Assembly (NCBI GenBank): GCA_038322995.1
Contig: JBBQGM010000035.1
Coordinates: 1-47,670, forward strand
Source of the DNA: QHXQ01 sp038322995
Lineage (GTDB): Bacteria > Acidobacteriota > Blastocatellia > Pyrinomonadales > Pyrinomonadaceae
Length of the DNA stretch: 47,670 nucleotides
Direction of reading: 5' to 3'
Shown one piece after another: positions 43,980-47,670 of the stretch; within the stretch, counting starts at the first letter, position 1; each line of letters begins with the position of its first letter. A model generated the notes under the pieces. The model searched no databases. It was not told the DNA's origin and saw nothing but the letters and a program-made list of their open reading frames with translations. Both the position numbers and the translations under genes were made by a program.

Positions 43980-44576
43980 ATGTTCTCCGTTCTCATTGAA
44001 CTGCAACGCTTGAAGCGGCTCGACCGGACGGGTTGGGTGTTGCGTGGTCTCGCGCCGGGCGCAGAGTCGGTAGGGGCGCACACGTATGGCGTGGCGGTGG
44101 TGGCGATGCTGTTGGCGGATGAGGTGCGGGCGCGGGGCGGCGCAGTTGACGTGGAGCGTGTGTTGCGGCTCGCGCTCATGCATGATTGGGCGGAGGCGCG
44201 GGTGGGCGATCTGCCGCGCACGGCGGCGGAGTATTTTGGCGCGGCGGCGCGGCAGCGGGCTGAGCGCGCGGCGTTTGATGATATGGTGGCGGCGTTGGGC
44301 AACGAGTTGCGGCGGGCGTATAGCGCGTGGCATGAAGAGTACGAGACGCGGGCGAGCGTGGAGGCGCGGCTGGTGAAGGCGGCGGACGTGATCGATCTGC
44401 TGGCGCAGGCGTATGTGTTTGAGCGCGCAGGGGCACGTGAGTTGGGCGAGTTCTGGGCGGGCGTGGAGACACGCGACTTCGGCTTGGACGGCGTGGCGCG
44501 GGTAGTGGTCACGGAACTGATCGGCGCGCTCATCGCGGCGCGGGCCGGGCTTGAGCGGCGCAGCGTAGGAACATAA
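43980..44576 (+). CDS. YfbR/HDDC2-like HD-domain hydrolase
   Basis: A 198-residue HD-domain phosphohydrolase of the 5'-nucleotidase YfbR group. Metal ligands: His34 in ESVGAHTYGVA, HD at about 68-69 (LMHDWAEARVGDLPR), and Asp at about 139 in KAADVIDLL. It should remove phosphate from deoxynucleoside 5'-monophosphates using a divalent metal. ATG 43980 is 13 nt after the glcD stop; both may share a transcript. Confidence 0.88.
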   Translation: MFSVLIELQRLKRLDRTGWVLRGLAPGAESVGAHTYGVAVVAMLLADEVRARGGAVDVERVLRLALMHDWAEARVGDLPRTAAEYFGAAARQRAERAAFDDMVAALGNELRRAYSAWHEEYETRASVEARLVKAADVIDLLAQAYVFERAGARELGEFWAGVETRDFGLDGVARVVVTELIGALIAARAGLERRSVGT

Positions 44577-44579
44577 TTA

Positions 44580-45047
44580 ATGAGTGTTTTTTTTCTGCGG
44601 GCGTGCGCGCTCGCACTGAGTAGCGGCTGGCTTGAAGCTGTGACTTCGCGCCTGTCCTGGCGCGGCGTGGGCTTGGGTGTCGGGCTGTTCTTGCTCACTT
44701 TCTCGTTGAGCATTGCCGAGACCGCTTTCATTCTGGTCAAACTGCCAGCCGCTTACTTCAGCGCATCGCACACGACCGAGTTCTTCGCCGACCGTTCACG
44801 GGCCGTGCGGCTCGCCGGTCTGATCGGCAAAAATCTGCTCGGTGCGGTGCATCTCGTGATCGGCGTGCTCATGTCGCTGCCGGGCGTGCCGGGGCAGGGT
44901 ATCCTCACGATCCTGATCGGCATCATGCTGCTGGACATTCCGGGCACGCGCAAACTTGAGATCAAGATCGTCAGCCGGCCCAAAGTCCTGCGCACGATCA
45001 ATCGCATCCGCGCCAGATTTGACGTGCCGCCACTGTGTTTGGATTAA
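44580..45047 (+). CDS. PGPGW-type transmembrane protein
   Basis: A 155-residue inner-membrane protein with three hydrophobic segments (about 29-50, 83-100 and 103-120). GVPGQGILTILIGIMLLDIPG resembles the PGPGW family. The C-terminal 35 residues are basic (KIVSRPKVLRTINRIRARF) and probably cytosolic. It starts three bases after the previous stop with AGGA upstream. The function is unknown. Confidence 0.75.
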   Translation: MSVFFLRACALALSSGWLEAVTSRLSWRGVGLGVGLFLLTFSLSIAETAFILVKLPAAYFSASHTTEFFADRSRAVRLAGLIGKNLLGAVHLVIGVLMSLPGVPGQGILTILIGIMLLDIPGTRKLEIKIVSRPKVLRTINRIRARFDVPPLCLD

Positions 45048-45146
45048 GCCGCGTTGAAGCGACTTGCTGCTACGCAGCCTAAGACAGGCTAGCTAACTAT
45101 CGGGCCGAGGGATGGCTCGGACTCCGGCTCTTGGGATCGTTTGCGC

Positions 45147-45177
45147 GCCGCCGCCCTGGTTATGACAAGGCGGCGGC
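45147..45177 (-). terminator. Terminator-like hairpin between converging genes
   Basis: GCCGCCGCC (45147-45155) pairs with GGCGGCGGC (45169-45177). It lies 11 nt past the 3' end of the minus-strand radical SAM gene and 100 nt past the plus-strand gene. There is no clear T-run on either strand. Confidence 0.55.
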
Positions 45178-45188
45178 CATAGTAGGGT

Positions 45189-47165
45189 TTAAGAGACCGC
45201 GACTTTTTCCTCTTCCGCAACGAGGTAGGGCGTGATCTGGTGGAGTTGTTCTGCATCCTCGGCGAGAATCTGTTGCACGATGGGCAGGCTGAGCGAGCGC
45301 GCTTTCTGGATGCCGGGCACAGGCTTGCCTTTGGCGTAGACGGCGTGGCGGCCGTGTTCCTCATACCATTCGCCGAGGCTCGCTGTCTTGTGCATGTTCT
45401 CGATGATCTGTCGCCAACCGACGCCCGTGTTGTAGGCGCAGAACGAAATCTCACCTTCCTGCGTGCCATAGGGGATGACGCACATCTCGGTGCGGCGGAA
45501 GTCGTAGTTGAACAAATCTTGAAACCACATGCCCTCGACGCAGAGCACGCGCCACTGGTCGGCGTCGTCGTCCGCGCCGGCCACTTGCGTCTGCATGCGG
45601 TCGTTGCGATCCGAGTTCGAGTTCGTCGAAGACGGCTTGAATAGATTGATGATCTGCGAGATCGGAAAGCCTTCGGGCGCTTGCGTGGGATCGAAGTTGC
45701 GCATGATGGCCATGGCGAGTTGCGCCATCGTCATCTTCTGCCCGCGCGCTGTGTCGGTGATGAGCGTCACGTCGCGCATGAAGCGTTCGTAGTTGAAGAA
45801 CTTGAAGAGCGGCGTCCATGCGCCCGTGTGCCGGTTGACGACCATCAAGGTGAACACGCCGCAGTTCGGGTGGCAGTTGCAACTCGACCAGCCCCACGGT
45901 GCGTCCGCGCCTTGCAGCATGTCCATCACGGACGTGAACGCGGAATAGGACGAGAGCGGATACCAATCGCGCAACGCTTTGAGGTCGCCGCCGAGTTGCG
46001 CTTCGAGATCGCTCGCCATGCAGGCAAGCGTGTAACGCTGCTGGCTGCGCACGTCGTCGGGCACGTCCTCGTCGCGCCCGGTGAACGAGACCGGTTGGAA
46101 CGCGATGGTTTGCACCTTGTCGATGTTCTTGGCCGCGAACTCGACGATCTGGCCGATGGCGTCGTTGTTGATCGTGTTGACGATGGTCGTGACCAACGTC
46201 ACCTTGATACCGACGCTGGCCAGATTCTCAATCGCGCGCAACTTCACGTCGAACAAGTTGCCGACGCCGCGATGCTTGTTCTTCTCTTCGCTTACGCCGT
46301 CGAACTGCAAATAGACGCCGTGCTGGCCCGCGGCCTTTGCTGCCTTGCAGAACTCTATGTCTTCGGCGTAGCGAATGCCGTTCGTCGCGGCAAGGATGCG
46401 ATAGAAGCCGACCTGTTTGGCATAGGCGACCGCTTCGAGATAGTAAGGCGAGAGCGTCGGCTCGCCGCCGGAGAAGAGGATGATGATCTGACGTTTCGGT
46501 TTGAACGAGACAGCACGATCAAGAATCGCTTTCGTATCTTCAAACGTCGGTTCGTGGACGTAGCCGACCTGATTCGCGTCCATGAAGCACGGGTTGCACA
46601 TCATGTTGCAACGATTGGTGAGATCGACCGTCAACACCGCGCCGCGCCCGAACTTGATGTTGGACGTGCCGTGCCGGTGAATGCTCGCATCCTCGGCCGC
46701 GCGAAAGTCGCGCCCGTAAAACAGCGACTCGATGCGGGCCAGAAACGCCGGGTCGGTCGCCATCACGTCTTCAAAGCGGCCGTGCTTCGGGCAATCTTTG
46801 CGCATGATGATGCGCCCGTTGTCTTCAATGATTTGCGCCTTGATCTCGCCCGGATGCTCGTTCATCAAAGTCTCAAGCGGCGTCTCGCCGTTGATGACGG
46901 ACTCGCGCACTTCCTTCACACAACGCGGGCACAGACTGTCCGTCTCGCGCGGGAAGCCGAGCGGCGGACTGGTGCGCTCGTAAGACTTCAAGAGCGGCCC
47001 CGGGGCCCACTGCGGGCGCACGGCCGCACCTTCAGGCAGCGCCATGTTGACCGCCTGAAAAACCTTCCAGGATAGATCGGCCAGATTCGAGATCAGCTTG
47101 GAACTCTTCACGCCGCTGAATCTACCGCCGGCCGATTCGTTCCGGCGAAATTGATCGCTAAACAC
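45189..47165 (-). CDS. Radical SAM protein, Tes/MJ0619-like (membrane-spanning lipid synthesis?)
   Basis: A 658-residue radical SAM enzyme. GTG 47165 has GGAGGAG eight bases upstream. An N-terminal zinc-binding region carries LCPRCVKEV (79-82) and DCPKHG (125-128), the pattern found before the radical SAM core in MJ0619/Tes (tetraether synthase) relatives. The [4Fe-4S] motif is TNRCNMMCNPC with Cys186, Cys190 and Cys193. Then come FSGGEP (the SAM-binding GGE motif) and an extra Cys-rich region SSCNCHPNCG. In archaea Tes joins two lipid tails; acidobacterial homologues are proposed for diabolic acid-type membrane-spanning lipids. That substrate is inference. A second role in cofactor or peptide modification is possible. 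No co-transcribed lipid gene is seen; a receiver gene lies upstream on the same strand. Confidence 0.8.
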   Translation of the reverse strand: MFSDQFRRNESAGGRFSGVKSSKLISNLADLSWKVFQAVNMALPEGAAVRPQWAPGPLLKSYERTSPPLGFPRETDSLCPRCVKEVRESVINGETPLETLMNEHPGEIKAQIIEDNGRIIMRKDCPKHGRFEDVMATDPAFLARIESLFYGRDFRAAEDASIHRHGTSNIKFGRGAVLTVDLTNRCNMMCNPCFMDANQVGYVHEPTFEDTKAILDRAVSFKPKRQIIILFSGGEPTLSPYYLEAVAYAKQVGFYRILAATNGIRYAEDIEFCKAAKAAGQHGVYLQFDGVSEEKNKHRGVGNLFDVKLRAIENLASVGIKVTLVTTIVNTINNDAIGQIVEFAAKNIDKVQTIAFQPVSFTGRDEDVPDDVRSQQRYTLACMASDLEAQLGGDLKALRDWYPLSSYSAFTSVMDMLQGADAPWGWSSCNCHPNCGVFTLMVVNRHTGAWTPLFKFFNYERFMRDVTLITDTARGQKMTMAQLAMAIMRNFDPTQAPEGFPISQIINLFKPSSTNSNSDRNDRMQTQVAGADDDADQWRVLCVEGMWFQDLFNYDFRRTEMCVIPYGTQEGEISFCAYNTGVGWRQIIENMHKTASLGEWYEEHGRHAVYAKGKPVPGIQKARSLSLPIVQQILAEDAEQLHQITPYLVAEEEKVAVS

Positions 47166-47468
47166 TAGACAGTCTCCTCCGGGCGTAAGCCTTGCACGCC
47201 CTCAATCGAACAAATCAACCACAGCAATATACTTTGCCTGAGCGCAGGACACACCACAACCCGATGCGTTTCCAGCGCCGGGACATGATAAGGGTATCTG
47301 CCTGTAAAGACAAGACGTTAGAACGACCGGAAAGCAGCGCGGGGTTGCGTGTTAGTGCGCGTAGTGGCGCAAATCAATTAGCCAGCGGCTAAGATAGAAG
47401 CAGAGACCGGTACCCATAGGTGCTGACCCGAATGGCCATTCCGCTGACGAGGGCCGCCACCCGCTTGC
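47166..47468 (-). other. 303-bp upstream region of the radical SAM gene
   Basis: It contains the ribosome site GGAGGAG (CTCCTCC on the plus strand, 47174-47180) and no convincing ORF, terminator or repeat. I cannot place a promoter in it. Confidence 0.5.
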
Positions 47469-47670
47469 TCAGCTTGAGGTGGCAAAGTCGGCGGCTGAAT
47501 CGGTGAGCAGGCGCGTGATGGTCGGGACGAGCAGGGCCACATCCTGCGGCTTGCGCAGGAACGCGTCGATGCCGGCCCCGTGCGCCGCGCCCGCGCTGGC
47601 GCTGGCCGAGAGCAGGACGATGGGCGTGCGTCGGCGCTGCACGAACGTGCGCACCTGGCGCACGATCTCC
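47469..47670 (-). CDS. Receiver-domain protein, C-terminal part (runs off the window)
   Basis: The last 66 codons of a minus-strand gene whose start lies beyond 47670. The visible part, EIVRQVRTFVQRRRTPIVLL, then SASASAG and FLRKPQDVALLV, matches the beta4-alpha5 half of a receiver domain with the conserved Ser/Thr (SAS) and Lys (RKP). Ala-rich substitutions make it a divergent receiver. Its stop is at 47469 and the protein ends DSAADFATSS. An upstream domain cannot be excluded. Confidence 0.75.
   Translation of the reverse strand, partial: EIVRQVRTFVQRRRTPIVLLSASASAGAAHGAGIDAFLRKPQDVALLVPTITRLLTDSAADFATSS

Noticed and set aside
45681..47075. 464-codon plus-strand frame
   Set aside because: Antisense to the radical SAM gene; no motif, and Arg/Val/Asp-rich composition typical of a shadow.

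Overview
The window is high in G+C (by eye a little above 60%) and gene-dense, with no rRNA, tRNA or CRISPR array that I can see. No marker gives the taxonomy. The combination of an FHA-GGDEF cyclase, PilN/PilO-type pilus genes, long S9 peptidases, an MJ0042 zinc-ribbon protein, a Tes-like radical SAM enzyme, an ArsM/TIGR04283 pair and many exported proteins rich in Ala, Pro and Thr fits the Acidobacteriota (Blastocatellia-like) best. That placement is inference. No phage or insertion sequence is visible; the plastic parts are intergenic palindromes, a tandem-repeat array, a decayed glycosyltransferase gene and a frameshifted signalling gene.

Layout. 1-424 holds palindromic repeats. 425-3719 holds a diguanylate cyclase and three related exported proteins of unknown function. 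4036-7094 is a type IV pilus/type II secretion alignment operon (PilN-, PilO- and PilP-like proteins and a pseudopilin). 7369-7485 encodes a 38-residue Lys/Gly/Ala protein with its own strong promoter and terminator. 7675-10049 holds trmL and typA. 10154-10751 (minus) is the remnant of a membrane glycosyltransferase. 10941-13595 is a secreted S9 peptidase. 13805-16470 is a multidomain signalling gene (WD40, Ras/Roc-like GTPase, zinc-binding region, class III adenylate cyclase) broken by one frameshift. 16818-16985 is a 21-bp tandem-repeat array ahead of a small hypothetical gene. 17710-18063 (minus) is a lone receiver protein.

18332-22283 looks like one operon: a TIGR04283 arsenosugar-type glycosyltransferase, an ArsM-like methyltransferase, a fatty-acid hydroxylase-family membrane protein and a Cys-rich flavodoxin-fold reductase. 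Then come a DUF4440-like protein, a VWA protein, EF-P on the minus strand with an EfpL-type loop, a PknB-type kinase, thiE, a PilT-type ATPase, a zinc-ribbon/degenerate-receiver protein, a CDF metal exporter, a small ORF, larA and two exported proteins. 34151-42354 is an RND efflux locus (TolC-MFP-RND-TolC) in which the second TolC carries an unusual C-terminal domain. 42539-45047 holds glcD, a YfbR-like HD hydrolase and a PGPGW-type membrane protein. 45189-47165 (minus) is a large radical SAM protein resembling tetraether/membrane-spanning lipid synthases, and a receiver-domain gene runs off the right edge.

The point I would check first is the WD40-GTPase-cyclase protein at 13805-16470. It would link G-protein switching directly to cyclic-nucleotide synthesis in one polypeptide. 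Next come the arsenic/lipid operon, the Tes-like enzyme, the tiny basic protein, and a set of sequence-unrelated but similarly built intergenic palindromes.
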